From: Wenzhouxiangellaceae bacterium
GTDB taxonomy: Bacteria > Pseudomonadota > Gammaproteobacteria > Xanthomonadales > Wenzhouxiangellaceae
Reading direction: 5' to 3'
Assembly: GCA_028289455.1 (NCBI GenBank)
Contig: JANQPN010000007.1
Location: forward strand, 62,001-126,000
DNA length: 64,000 nucleotides
Part shown: positions 26,413-35,287 of the stretch, piece by piece
Numbering within the stretch: position 1 is the first letter of the stretch
How the letters are laid out: the number at the start of each line of letters is the position of its first letter
Notes under the pieces: generated by a model
The model's database searches: none
Told to the model about the DNA's origin: nothing
The model's input: the letters and a program-made list of their open reading frames with translations, nothing else
Position numbers and translations under genes: made by a program

Positions 26413-27743
26413 GAGGCTACTTTCTCAGTTTCGGTGACGCGGATCTTTCCGGTGACGACGTCGTTGATAAGCGTCTTTCGTAACTCCTTCAAGAGCTTGA
26501 TTTGTTCTTCAATAGCTTCGGCGATTTGGTCAATTTTTGCCGTTTTTTCGTCGAGATAATCGACAATGGCTTGCTGTTCTTCGACGGTTGGCGGGCAAAT
26601 AACAGGAAGGATTTTGATATCATCAAACTTCATCGATTGCCGTAAGCCGCCACCTTGCCAGTAGAAAACCTTCACAAGGTCAAAGGAGTGAAGAAGGTAA
26701 TAGAAGTATGAAGGATGATATCCTTTGAAGAACGCAAGATTCAAATACGCTGAAGTGATAATTCCGGTTTCTTTAACAAGGCCAACCCGCAGGCTTTTCC
26801 AATCGTTTTGTAGATCAGTCAGTCGCAAGATAATGTTTCCCGGCGCGACGATCTGGTAAGTCTCGAACGAAGCAGGCAGGAGGCCATGTGCTGTATTAAA
26901 ATCCCGGCGCTTGATTTTTCCGTAGCTCAAGGACAACAGGTTCTTATTCCGTAGACCTGTGTTTTTTTCTTTCCTTTGCTCTGCAACATCGACTACACGC
27001 CTTACGCGCCAATGCTCAGGAATCTCGCCGATCCAGTCGACACCGCTGTGACGGAGGCTGGCAGACTTATGGAGACCTCGGGTGACGGTTTCGTTGATGA
27101 GCGACTGCTTCAGTTCCTTGTAGAGCCGCGCCTTCTTCTCTAGTATTCCAACCTTCCGGTCAATTTTATCTGTCTCCCGATCCAAACAAGCTGCAATCGC
27201 CCTTTGCTCATGAAGTGAAGGCAGAGCAAAAAAATGTGATTCCATATAATGCGAAGAAATTCGTTTCTGTCCTGCTGATCCTTTCATAAATAGCTCAGCA
27301 TTTTTCCTGAAATTTGCATTGTGCAAAAAGTAATGAAAGTATTCGGGCATAACTTTTCTTGACAATGTGTAGACAAGAAACTCTGAACTACCAAATCCAA
27401 TACCGTGCTTGAGCCCTCTTACTATTGCGCAATTTCCATTCTCCATACATGGAGTGATTTTTGCGAAGATCACGTCATGATTCTTGAAACGTGAGTAGCC
27501 TAATCTGAAGTCGCTCAGCTTACCCTTTTGAAATCCAGTAATTACCCCTTTTTCAGGATCTACACATGCCATAGGAACAAAATCCATTTCATCATCGTCG
27601 CACAAGTCTCTTGGAACTTTGAAACTAGTTTGTGATGCAAGAACATCCTTGATGCGCAAGTGAGACCAATGGCTTGGATATTTTCTATACCACAATGAAT
27701 CTGTACTAGAATAATTTGTATAACTCTCTGAAGTACTCAGCAT
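26409..27743 (-). CDS. hsdS: Type I restriction-modification specificity subunit
   Basis: The 444 residues have the two-fold architecture of HsdS. Target recognition domain 1 spans about residues 20-170. The first conserved helical spacer follows (LHEQRAIAACLDRETDKID, then LYKELKQSLINETVTRGL), then domain 2 at about 235-380 and the second spacer (VEEQQAIVDYLDEKTAKID, then LLKELRKTLINDVVTGKI). The two spacers are repeats of each other and set the distance between the half-sites of the bipartite target. The target sequence cannot be derived by eye. It overlaps hsdM by one base (TAATG) and hsdR by four (ATGA), showing a tightly coupled operon. Confidence 0.95.
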   Translation of the reverse strand: MLSTSESYTNYSSTDSLWYRKYPSHWSHLRIKDVLASQTSFKVPRDLCDDDEMDFVPMACVDPEKGVITGFQKGKLSDFRLGYSRFKNHDVIFAKITPCMENGNCAIVRGLKHGIGFGSSEFLVYTLSRKVMPEYFHYFLHNANFRKNAELFMKGSAGQKRISSHYMESHFFALPSLHEQRAIAACLDRETDKIDRKVGILEKKARLYKELKQSLINETVTRGLHKSASLRHSGVDWIGEIPEHWRVRRVVDVAEQRKEKNTGLRNKNLLSLSYGKIKRRDFNTAHGLLPASFETYQIVAPGNIILRLTDLQNDWKSLRVGLVKETGIITSAYLNLAFFKGYHPSYFYYLLHSFDLVKVFYWQGGGLRQSMKFDDIKILPVICPPTVEEQQAIVDYLDEKTAKIDQIAEAIEEQIKLLKELRKTLINDVVTGKIRVTETEKVAS

Positions 27744-29812
27744 TACACCCCAAGCTCCTTTTCTAAGCTCTTAAGCAAACCTGCAGAAACTTCGAGTGAT
27801 TTGACTACGTCTATTACACTCCTTAACTCCTCAGGCCGATAGAATATCTTGTTAAAGTTGATCTCAACTCCGACAACATTGTCGAGATACACGAAAGGCT
27901 TGAAGATGTAGTTCGCCATGAAGGCCTCGGTATTGGTACGGTTCATTTCAGGGTCGGGATCGAACGGAATGATCTCGGCATCCTTTTGAGTATCAGGGGT
28001 CAACTCGACAGTGATATCGATACGCTCGGGCAACTTCTTTGTCGCTTTCTTCAGCGCGCTCTTCACCACGATTTTCCCGCAGCCGAGAACTTCCTCACCA
28101 GACTCAGTCGTTTTGACCAGAGTCTCCCGCTGGTTATCAAAATGATATATGCTATCCGTTGTTGTCACGATGAGAGGCTGCTCTTTGTAATCGAGGGCAG
28201 TCACCAATGGTTTCCAATATCCGGTATATGCATCGGTGAGGTTCTTGAACCCCTCCTTATCGAAATCGATAATTCTGAATTCAGAAATTGTCGTTTCGCC
28301 ATCGCTCAGGGAGAGAGGCTTTAACTTTTCCGACTTGGCACGCTCTTCCGATCCGTCGCGTTTGATGACCATCGCCAACTGGTCGCGGAATGTGTTACCG
28401 TCTTCATCAAGATTGGTTAGCTCGATTGCCTGCTTATTGAAGTAGAAGTGGTATTTACTGAACTTGCGAGCGAACTCGCAGTCTTCGAAGCGTGTCAATG
28501 CCTCGACAATTTCTAACCGGTTGGCTTCGTCAATCTCCACCCGCTTGTCGCCTTTGTTCTTCTTGAGAGGAGTGAACTTCTTGCTAGCGTCGATCAGTAG
28601 CAGTTGGTCTCTACGCTCTGGTGCTTTGTTTTTATTGATCACCCAGAGGTAAGTGTAGATGCCGGTATTGAAGAACTCGCTAGTCGGGTTCTGAATGACA
28701 GCTTCCACGAGGTCGTGATCAAGCATCCACTTGCGGATGTTACTCTCAGCGGAGCCCGCATCGCCGGAAAAAAGTGACGAACCATTGTGAACGACCACAG
28801 CGAGCCCGGTGGCATTGAGTTTGGAAATGATATGCTGCATAAAAAGCAGCTGGCCATCACCAACTGATGGGAGGTAGTGAAAGCGGCCGGTCTTATCATC
28901 CTCAATGGATTTACGGTAACCCTTCCAGTCCACACCGTAAGGCGGATTAGCAGTGGCGACGTCGAACTCGTCGTTGCTGAATTTGTCGTCGTTGAGGGTG
29001 TTTCCATATTCGATCTTCGAGTCGTTGCGGAAACGGCTTTCGATTTTTGCCATCGCGTACAGGGCGTCGTTCCAATCCTGGCCGTAGGTGGCCGTGAAGC
29101 GCTTGAACTTCTCCTTGATGCGGTCTTCGACGCCGAAGAGCAGGTTTCCGCCGCCACAGGTGCAGTCATAGATTTTTAGGAGCTGATTGGATTCCTCTGT
29201 CTTCGAGGCGATGATCTCAGAAATGAGTGCGATGATGTCGTCGGGCGTGTACTGTTCACCTGCTGTTTCCGCCGACATGTCCGCCCACTTTCGCTTGATG
29301 TGTTCCTCAAGAGTGGTGATCTCGGAATTGTTGAAGGAGCGAAGATCAATCTCACTCCACCCTATGGTGTAGCCCATGAGCACTTTCTTGGCCTTGAGCT
29401 TGGTAATGACCCCACGGATATCGAGGAACTTGTCGCCCTCGCTCGCATCCACGCCGAGCAAGTCCTTCGTCTCGCCGTCGAAGGCTTTGAGATACTCCGA
29501 GAAATCGAGATCGAAGGTCTTATCGTTCTTGCAGACATCCTTGAGCGTCATATTTCGCTCGAAGAGAAACTCATTATATCCCTGACCCCGGTCGCGGATC
29601 AGATCGACGAAATCCTCCTTGTCCATTTCCTTGAGAGCATCTTCACCAATCTCGACCTTCAGCTCGTCGAACATGCGCAGGAGTCGAGACTCAATCATGA
29701 CGAGGGCAAAGAACGGCATCATCATACCCGGCCATTCGGATTCCTTAATCCCCGACCCGCGCAGCAAGTCAGCAGTCGCCCAGATCTTGGATTCGTATTG
29801 GAGAATAGTCAT
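27743..29812 (-). CDS. hsdM: Type I restriction-modification DNA methyltransferase subunit
   Basis: The 689 residues include an N-terminal helical domain and the N6-adenine methylase core. AdoMet motif I is DCTCGGGNLLFG (about 216-227), preceded by AGEQYTPDDIIALI. The catalytic motif IV is NPPY at 289-292 (ANPPYGVDWKGY). HNGSSLFSGDAGSAE and IQNPTSEFFNTGIYTYLWV follow, as in HsdM. With HsdS it methylates the host target, and with HsdR it forms the restriction complex. It is the first gene of the operon, with a weak ribosome-binding site at ATG 29812. The sequence is visibly more A+T-rich than most of the window. Confidence 0.95.
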   Translation of the reverse strand: MTILQYESKIWATADLLRGSGIKESEWPGMMMPFFALVMIESRLLRMFDELKVEIGEDALKEMDKEDFVDLIRDRGQGYNEFLFERNMTLKDVCKNDKTFDLDFSEYLKAFDGETKDLLGVDASEGDKFLDIRGVITKLKAKKVLMGYTIGWSEIDLRSFNNSEITTLEEHIKRKWADMSAETAGEQYTPDDIIALISEIIASKTEESNQLLKIYDCTCGGGNLLFGVEDRIKEKFKRFTATYGQDWNDALYAMAKIESRFRNDSKIEYGNTLNDDKFSNDEFDVATANPPYGVDWKGYRKSIEDDKTGRFHYLPSVGDGQLLFMQHIISKLNATGLAVVVHNGSSLFSGDAGSAESNIRKWMLDHDLVEAVIQNPTSEFFNTGIYTYLWVINKNKAPERRDQLLLIDASKKFTPLKKNKGDKRVEIDEANRLEIVEALTRFEDCEFARKFSKYHFYFNKQAIELTNLDEDGNTFRDQLAMVIKRDGSEERAKSEKLKPLSLSDGETTISEFRIIDFDKEGFKNLTDAYTGYWKPLVTALDYKEQPLIVTTTDSIYHFDNQRETLVKTTESGEEVLGCGKIVVKSALKKATKKLPERIDITVELTPDTQKDAEIIPFDPDPEMNRTNTEAFMANYIFKPFVYLDNVVGVEINFNKIFYRPEELRSVIDVVKSLEVSAGLLKSLEKELGV

Positions 29813-30363
29813 TATTTTCAGTGCTTTATACGAGTTGATGTATCTATAAGAGATATAAACAAGGAACCTAGCATATTCGTTTTACTCTGATCAGTAACTA
29901 CCATTGAAAAATATGAGCTAATTTTTCATCTGATGATTATTATCAGCCTTATCAATCATTGCATCGTTATGGATGTTTTAATTAATAAGTCATTGTTATT
30001 TACTTTCGTTTTGAGGTTTCGACATTTCAGACCAAGTCCAGCAACATCCATTTTCTTAGCTGAATAAACCACCTAGTGCATTAAAATTTAGGTGTGGCTT
30101 TAGTTAAGATTCGATTTGATTCGAATGATTTCATTGCTATGAATACTCTGCAGAGATTTTTCAGCTTATAGATAAGCGACGTCATTTTCTCCCTTGGTCT
30201 CTCCCCAGCATATGTACAAATTATGACATGCCGAGCCGACGAATGCATGGAAATTGGCTTTATGAGGTTGCCTCAGTCACGCCCTAGTACACACCTCCAT
30301 GATCAAGGGAATCATTCCGGCTTTTGCACATGCCAGTGACATGCACAAAACCAATGGGATGAG
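29813..30363. other. A+T-rich non-coding flank of the restriction operon
   Basis: This is 550 bp with no supported gene on either strand. It presumably holds the hsdM promoter: a TATAAA-like element lies about 20 bp before the ATG on the minus strand, with no convincing -35. No integrase, tRNA or obvious direct repeat marks an insertion end here. The composition changes from A+T-rich to the chromosomal style near 30200. Confidence 0.5.
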
Positions 30364-30681
30364 TTAATGCGTTGCCCGCCACCGGCTATCCAACTCATCC
30401 ACAATCCCCCGAATCTCCACAACCATAACCTGCAACATCCACAAATAATCACTGCTGATGTGGTCTACTGAATCCTCGGGCGGATAAGTCGCCGCATACA
30501 ATTGACTAAGCCGCTCACTCAGCTTGTCATACAAATCCCGGGTATCAATCCCTTCCGGAATAACAAAAACACCATCAATCAGCTTCTCCGCTGCCGGACT
30601 TTGCCGCCCACCATAATCGCTACGTTTTTCATGAATATAGATAGCATTATCAGATGCCGTGGTAAGCTTTTGGATAGCCAT
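30364..30681 (-). CDS. Small protein of unknown function
   Basis: The protein has 105 residues and a good ribosome-binding site (AAGGAGTTGAATC before ATG 30681), which supports it as a real gene. It is soluble and has no cysteine. The layout is a flexible N-terminus, GVFVIPEGIDTRDLYDKLSERLSQL, a loop, then a helix (YLWMLQVMVVEIRGIVDELD). The arrangement resembles small Pseudomonas proteins of the DUF3077/DUF6124 type (a GIDT-like turn followed by a helix ending in VxD), but the match is loose. It stands between the restriction operon and a flavoprotein gene. Function unknown. Confidence 0.6.
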   Translation of the reverse strand: MAIQKLTTASDNAIYIHEKRSDYGGRQSPAAEKLIDGVFVIPEGIDTRDLYDKLSERLSQLYAATYPPEDSVDHISSDYLWMLQVMVVEIRGIVDELDSRWRATH

Positions 30682-30848
30682 GATTCAACTCCTTAGTAGT
30701 TGGGTTGCGGTTAGGGGCTTTGTGGTGGTGGTAACACCGCACTGCCCCGATTTAATTAATAGCAGTATAGCATTTGGGGCGTTAAAATAAGCGTAAGATA
30801 TTGTTTTATAATGATATTTTACACGTTTTCGGCATGCGGCCGGGACTG

Positions 30849-30872
30849 GTCGCGCACATGTGCGCTCCTACA
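30849..30872 (-). repeat. REP-like palindrome, copy 1
   Basis: This is a 24-nt imperfect palindrome, GTCGCGCACATG followed by TGCGCTCCTACA, with a central CACATGTG. Read on the minus strand it begins TGTAGGAGC, like the REP elements of Pseudomonas and relatives. It lies in the gap before the flavoprotein gene. Confidence 0.75.
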
Positions 30873-30971
30873 TGGTCTGGGCATGATGAACGTGGTTGCT
30901 AATATTGTCGTTAACTGCGACTGAAGACCCGCTGCTGCTTTATAATTGCCTGCTTTATCTGCAGCACTTAA

Positions 30972-32159
30972 ATGACTGAATCTGTTGACGTGATCATTAT
31001 CGGCGCCGGCGCCGCCGGGCTGATGTGCGGGCTGACCGCCGGTTACCGCGGGCGGAAAGTGCTGGTGCTGGATCATGCCAACAAACCGGGTAAGAAAATC
31101 CTGATGTCCGGCGGCGGACGCTGCAATTTCACCAACCTGAATACCACCCCGGCACACTTTCGGTCCGCCAACCCATCCTTCTGCATTTCCGCCCTGCGCC
31201 GCTATCAGCCGCAGGACTTTGTCGAACTGGTGGAACGTCATGCCATCGACTACGTCGAAAAAGCCCCGGGCCAGCTGTTCTGCGGTGATGAGTTTAAATC
31301 CAAAGCCATCGTCCAGTTGCTGCTGACCGAGTGCGAATGGGCTGGTGCGGAAGTGCTATTAAAAACATCGGTGGAGCAAATTGATACGCATGGTGATGGC
31401 TTTCAGCTGAGCACCTCAGCCGGCAAGCTGCGCTGCAAATCCCTGGTTATTGCCAGCGGCGGCCTGTCGGTGCCCACCATGGGTGCATCCGGCTTCGGTT
31501 ATCAGGTCGCCAGACAATTCGAACTGGACGTACTGCCCACCCGCTCCGGACTGGTACCGTTTACCCTGCACCCCGAACAGAAACAGCACTTCGCGCCGCT
31601 GTCCGGCGTGGCCTGCGACGTGGCAGTCAGCTGTCGTGGCAGAACCTTCAAAGAACCCATGCTGTTCACCCACCGCGGCCTCAGCGGCCCGGCGATGCTA
31701 CAGATATCCAGTTTCTGGTATAGCGGCGATGAGTTAACCGTAGACCTGCTGCCCGGTACTCAGGTGGCGCAGGAACTGATTGCCTACCGCAAGCAACAAC
31801 CGCAAAACACCTTACAGCACTGGCTGAACAAACACCTACCCAAGCGGGTAGCCCAGGCACTGACGGAACTGCATCAATGGGATGGCCCCATGCAGGCATA
31901 CAGCAATGAGCGGCTAAACGAAATCGAACAGCAGCTGCGCGAATGGATCATCAAACCGGCCGGCACCGAAGGCTACCGCACCGCCGAGGTCACTCTGGGC
32001 GGGGTGGATACTGAAGCGATTTCTTCCAAGACTTTTGAATGCAAGTCCGTACCCGGCCTGTACTTCATCGGCGAGGTGTTGGACGTTACCGGCGAGCTGG
32101 GCGGGTTTAATTTTCAGTGGGCCTGGGCGTCCGGTTATTGCTCTGGCCAATATGTGTAG
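30972..32159 (+). CDS. NAD(P)/FAD-dependent oxidoreductase, YhiN/HI0933 family
   Basis: The 395 residues open with the dinucleotide-binding loop VIIIGAGAAGLMCG (7-20) and then KPGKKILMSGGGRCNFTN, the signature of the YhiN/HI0933 flavoprotein family. GGLSVPTMGASGFGY and the C-terminal EVLDVTGELGGFNFQWAWASG complete the FAD site. The substrate is unknown throughout the family. The TAG stop is part of a REP-like element (32155-32178), so the end of the gene has been shaped by that element. Homologues usually end near this point, so little or nothing is lost. Confidence 0.92.
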   Translation: MTESVDVIIIGAGAAGLMCGLTAGYRGRKVLVLDHANKPGKKILMSGGGRCNFTNLNTTPAHFRSANPSFCISALRRYQPQDFVELVERHAIDYVEKAPGQLFCGDEFKSKAIVQLLLTECEWAGAEVLLKTSVEQIDTHGDGFQLSTSAGKLRCKSLVIASGGLSVPTMGASGFGYQVARQFELDVLPTRSGLVPFTLHPEQKQHFAPLSGVACDVAVSCRGRTFKEPMLFTHRGLSGPAMLQISSFWYSGDELTVDLLPGTQVAQELIAYRKQQPQNTLQHWLNKHLPKRVAQALTELHQWDGPMQAYSNERLNEIEQQLREWIIKPAGTEGYRTAEVTLGGVDTEAISSKTFECKSVPGLYFIGEVLDVTGELGGFNFQWAWASGYCSGQYV

Positions 32160-32178
32160 GAGCACACATGTGTGCGAC
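32155..32178 (+). repeat. REP-like palindrome, copy 2, overlapping a stop codon
   Basis: TGTAGGAGCACACATG followed by TGTGCGAC is the same 24-nt element as at 30849, in opposite orientation. Its bases 3-5 (TAG) are the stop codon of the flavoprotein gene. Confidence 0.8.
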
Positions 32179-32355
32179 CGGCATTCCCTAAAAACCGGTT
32201 AGCGTACAGCTATGACATCAAGGTAAAAGATAGTGAAGTGCACAGCGAATGTTTTTTAATGGGGACATGAATTTATTATTCATATCACCATTAATTCAAA
32301 AGAACATGACAGTTAGTGGCTGGCCCAGCCCAGCATTTACCCTTTTATATTTGCA

Positions 32356-33123
32356 TTAAACTGTCGCTAAAACCTCGCGCAAATGCCCGGCCACGCTGGC
32401 CAATACCTGATCCTGGTGACTGTCGATAAAGAAATGATCACCCTCAAACCATTCCACTGAATACTCACTATCGGCATGCTGTTGCCACTCCTCCACCTGG
32501 CTGACCGCCACCCGTGGATCCAGGCTGCCGCCGTAGACGACCATCGGACACGTCACCCGTCCCCCCTGATCTGCACAGCGGTAATCACCACAGGCGGTAA
32601 AGTCTGCCCGGATAATTGGCAGGGCATATTCCAGCAGCTCGCGGCTTGAAAGCACCTCTTCCGGCATGCCGTTCAGATTAATCACCGCATCCATAAATTC
32701 CTGATCGGGCAGATGATGAATCGGATGCGGTTCGGGGATATGCGGCGCACCCGCGCCGGATACGATCAACCGCTGCGGCATTGGACCGCCGCCAGCATCC
32801 AGCAGCCGGGTCAACTCAAAACTGACCAGCGCGCCCATGCTGTGACCGAAAAACACAAACGGCATATCCAGGCGCGGCAATATAGCCGGCAGCAGCATTT
32901 CAGCGATGGTTTGGATTTTGGTTTGCAGCGGCTCGTTGATGCGTGACTCGCGTCCGGGGTACAGAATGCCGGTCAGCTCGGCCTTATCGCCGAAATAATC
33001 CTGCCAGGGCCTGAACACCCAGGGTCCACTGCCGCCATAGGGAAAACAGAACAAGCGCACCTGCGGCGCTGTGGGTGAACCGATTTTTCTGAACCAGCGT
33101 TTATCGTTAGCATCTTGCTGCAT
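32356..33123 (-). CDS. Type II thioesterase (GrsT/RifR-like), orphan
   Basis: The 255 residues form an alpha/beta hydrolase with the nucleophile elbow FGHSMGALVSFEL (Ser about residue 95), the early motif FCFPYGGSGPWVFRPW, YPGRESRINEP, and the catalytic His in EGDHFFI. This is the pattern of external thioesterases that clear misprimed carrier proteins in non-ribosomal peptide and polyketide synthesis. No synthetase gene is in the window, so it is either an orphan serving a distant cluster or works on fatty acyl carriers. The cytoplasmic location is clear from the missing signal peptide. Confidence 0.88.
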   Translation of the reverse strand: MQQDANDKRWFRKIGSPTAPQVRLFCFPYGGSGPWVFRPWQDYFGDKAELTGILYPGRESRINEPLQTKIQTIAEMLLPAILPRLDMPFVFFGHSMGALVSFELTRLLDAGGGPMPQRLIVSGAGAPHIPEPHPIHHLPDQEFMDAVINLNGMPEEVLSSRELLEYALPIIRADFTACGDYRCADQGGRVTCPMVVYGGSLDPRVAVSQVEEWQQHADSEYSVEWFEGDHFFIDSHQDQVLASVAGHLREVLATV

Positions 33124-33273
33124 ATCAACTCCATTTGCGCTGCTGTTGGTTGCTGTATAACCGCCTGTTGCAAACCCTTGCCAGCAGTTATACAGATTGG
33201 GTTAGCGCTTTATCCTTCAGCACCCAGGCGGGCAGCCTGTTATTGCCTTGGCCCATCCATAGGTTTCCGGGCG

Positions 33274-33669
33274 CTATTGTGCATCAGATGCGTTTTCTTT
33301 GACAACGACGGCGGGGCGTTCAGCGTATACCGGCTTGGGTCTGGGTGAGCCGATTCGGGTCAGAGTGACAGTGTCATCTTCGCCCAGCGGCAGCTTATCC
33401 TGCAGGGTCTGTGGGTCGACCAGGGTCTGCGCACCGCTCTGCAAATGGTCGAATACCTCTTTATAGCTGTCGGTCAGTTTATTGACCAGATCTGCGGTTT
33501 CCACAAAGTGATCGGTGACCTGCCGCTGGAATGCCTGGTGCTCGTCCTGCAGCTGCTTGACGGTTTTGCTGCCGGTCTGTTTGCGCTGCACCATTAATAT
33601 TGCGCCCGCACCCAACACCAGTCCGATCAACGCACCGATAAATAAGCCGATAAACAGGCTGGAACTCAC
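33274..33669 (-). CDS. zapG: YhcB/ZapG-family inner-membrane protein (DUF1043)
   Basis: The 131 residues have one N-terminal TM helix (FIGLFIGALIGLVLGAGAILMV), a coiled coil (KTVKQLQDEHQAFQRQVTDHFVETADLVNKLTDSYKEVFDHL) and a disordered proline-rich tail. This matches YhcB (ZapG), which links cell division, envelope growth and shape in Escherichia coli. The motif HFVETADLVNKLTDSYKEV is the conserved DUF1043 core. It stands alone, downstream of the thioesterase gene's start region. Confidence 0.88.
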   Translation of the reverse strand: MSSSLFIGLFIGALIGLVLGAGAILMVQRKQTGSKTVKQLQDEHQAFQRQVTDHFVETADLVNKLTDSYKEVFDHLQSGAQTLVDPQTLQDKLPLGEDDTVTLTRIGSPRPKPVYAERPAVVVKENASDAQ

Positions 33670-33753
33670 TGCCTACTCCTAATTAGATTGCCAAGTGAAC
33701 AGTGTAGATATTGGGTTATTTGATTTTCGTAAAAGAGGCTGACGGATAATTAA

Positions 33754-33823
33754 TGTAGGAGCACACCTGTGTGCAACTCGACATTCCAGGATATTTCATG
33801 TCGCGCACATGTGCGCTCCTACA
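33754..33823. repeat. Inverted pair of REP-like palindromes (BIME-like)
   Basis: A copy starting TGTAGGAGC at 33754-33777 faces an inverted copy ending GCTCCTACA at 33800-33823, separated by 22 bp. This head-to-head arrangement is the usual mobile REP pair (BIME). It sits between the ZapG gene and the SRPBCC gene stop (33832), so it may also act as an mRNA end-stabilising hairpin. Confidence 0.8.
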
Positions 33824-33831
33824 ACGGGGGG

Positions 33832-34254
33832 TTATTTGTTGATGTAGTCAACCAGTTCGCCCAACTCCTGCTTCCACCCTTCCACATTCTCTGCGCGATC
33901 TTTATCGCGGTCGAAGCCGGATTCCAGCATATGCAGGCGCGTGCCGCCGTTGGGTAATGGTTCCAGGGTCCATTCCACCAGGGTGGTATACGCCTGGGCA
34001 ATCGGGGTATCGGCTTCCCGGGCCCAGCGCCAGCTGATCCGCTGCATCGGCTCAACACTTTCCACCTTAACCGCATAACGGCCGGTACACTCCTCCAGGT
34101 TCCAGGCAAACCAGCCTTCAAAGCCTACCGTCGGTTCAAAGCTGGCCCCGGCATTGGGGAACCAAGCGGCCAGTTCATCGGCATCGGTAATGGCTTTCCA
34201 CACGCGTTCTACAGAAGCCTGGAATTCCAGGGTGCGCTCAATACTGTCGGTCAT
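33832..34254 (-). CDS. SRPBCC (AHSA1-type) domain protein
   Basis: The 140 residues form a START-like fold: IERTLEFQASVERVWKAITDADELAAWFP at the N-terminus and the C-terminal helix SGFDRDKDRAENVEGWKQELGELVDYI. This is typical of the AHSA1 group. Members bind small hydrophobic ligands or act as chaperone-like activators. Its start lies 3 nt downstream of the ArsR-type gene stop. The ArsR-SRPBCC pair is a recurrent two-gene unit whose signal is usually unknown. Confidence 0.9.
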   Translation of the reverse strand: MTDSIERTLEFQASVERVWKAITDADELAAWFPNAGASFEPTVGFEGWFAWNLEECTGRYAVKVESVEPMQRISWRWAREADTPIAQAYTTLVEWTLEPLPNGGTRLHMLESGFDRDKDRAENVEGWKQELGELVDYINK

Positions 34255-34257
34255 TGT

Positions 34258-34587
34258 TTATGCTCCATTGTTATTGTCTGGTTGTTCTTCACCCAGATGC
34301 CGGCGCAGACGCTCGAAGGCATCATCCCAGGCCTGGGCATAGGGCCGCAGCCAGTCGTCCACCGCCTGCAGCGGTTCCGGCTGCAGGCGGTGCAGGCGTT
34401 CCCGGCCGTGCCGTTCCACTTTGATCAACCCGGCGTTATGCAGAATATTCAGATGCTTGGTCACTGCCTGACGGGTAACAGCCATCGGCTCACTCAGCTG
34501 CTTGACGGATAAAGCGCCTTCAATGCGCAGGCGCTCCAATACCTGGCGGCGGGTCGGGTCGGCGATGGCGGCGAATACGGTTTCCAT
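34258..34587 (-). CDS. ArsR-family HTH regulator paired with SRPBCC gene
   Basis: ATG 34587 (METVFAAIADPTRRQVLERL) is the family start; an upstream in-frame codon would overlap the operator. The 109 residues hold one winged helix: DPTRRQVLERLRIEGALSVKQLSEPMAVTRQAVTKHLNILHNAGLIKVERHGRERLHRL. No metal-binding CxC motif is present, so it belongs to the non-metal ArsR branch found with SRPBCC partners. A perfect palindrome at 34600-34619 just upstream is the likely operator, implying autorepression. Confidence 0.92.
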   Translation of the reverse strand: METVFAAIADPTRRQVLERLRIEGALSVKQLSEPMAVTRQAVTKHLNILHNAGLIKVERHGRERLHRLQPEPLQAVDDWLRPYAQAWDDAFERLRRHLGEEQPDNNNGA

Positions 34588-34599
34588 GCCACAGATAAT

Positions 34600-34619
34600 A
34601 TGCAACCTTTTGGTTGCAT
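34600..34619. promoter_or_regulatory. Palindromic operator of the ArsR-SRPBCC unit
   Basis: ATGCAACC-TTTT-GGTTGCAT is a perfect 8-bp inverted repeat with a 4-nt centre, 13 bp before the ArsR start codon. The CAACC/GGTTG half-sites are common for this branch of ArsR regulators. Such close placement suggests a very short leader. Confidence 0.7.
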
Positions 34620-34717
34620 GTCAAGTTGAACGTAAAGCTATGCAGCTTAGCCGCATGCAATAGAAGGAATTTAGAGAATGATCAGCCCGCCTGAATCTGA
34701 GGCAGACCGGGTGAGGT

Positions 34718-35263
<546 letters not shown>

Positions 35264-35287
35264 TTATAAGGCAACCATTGATGCCAA

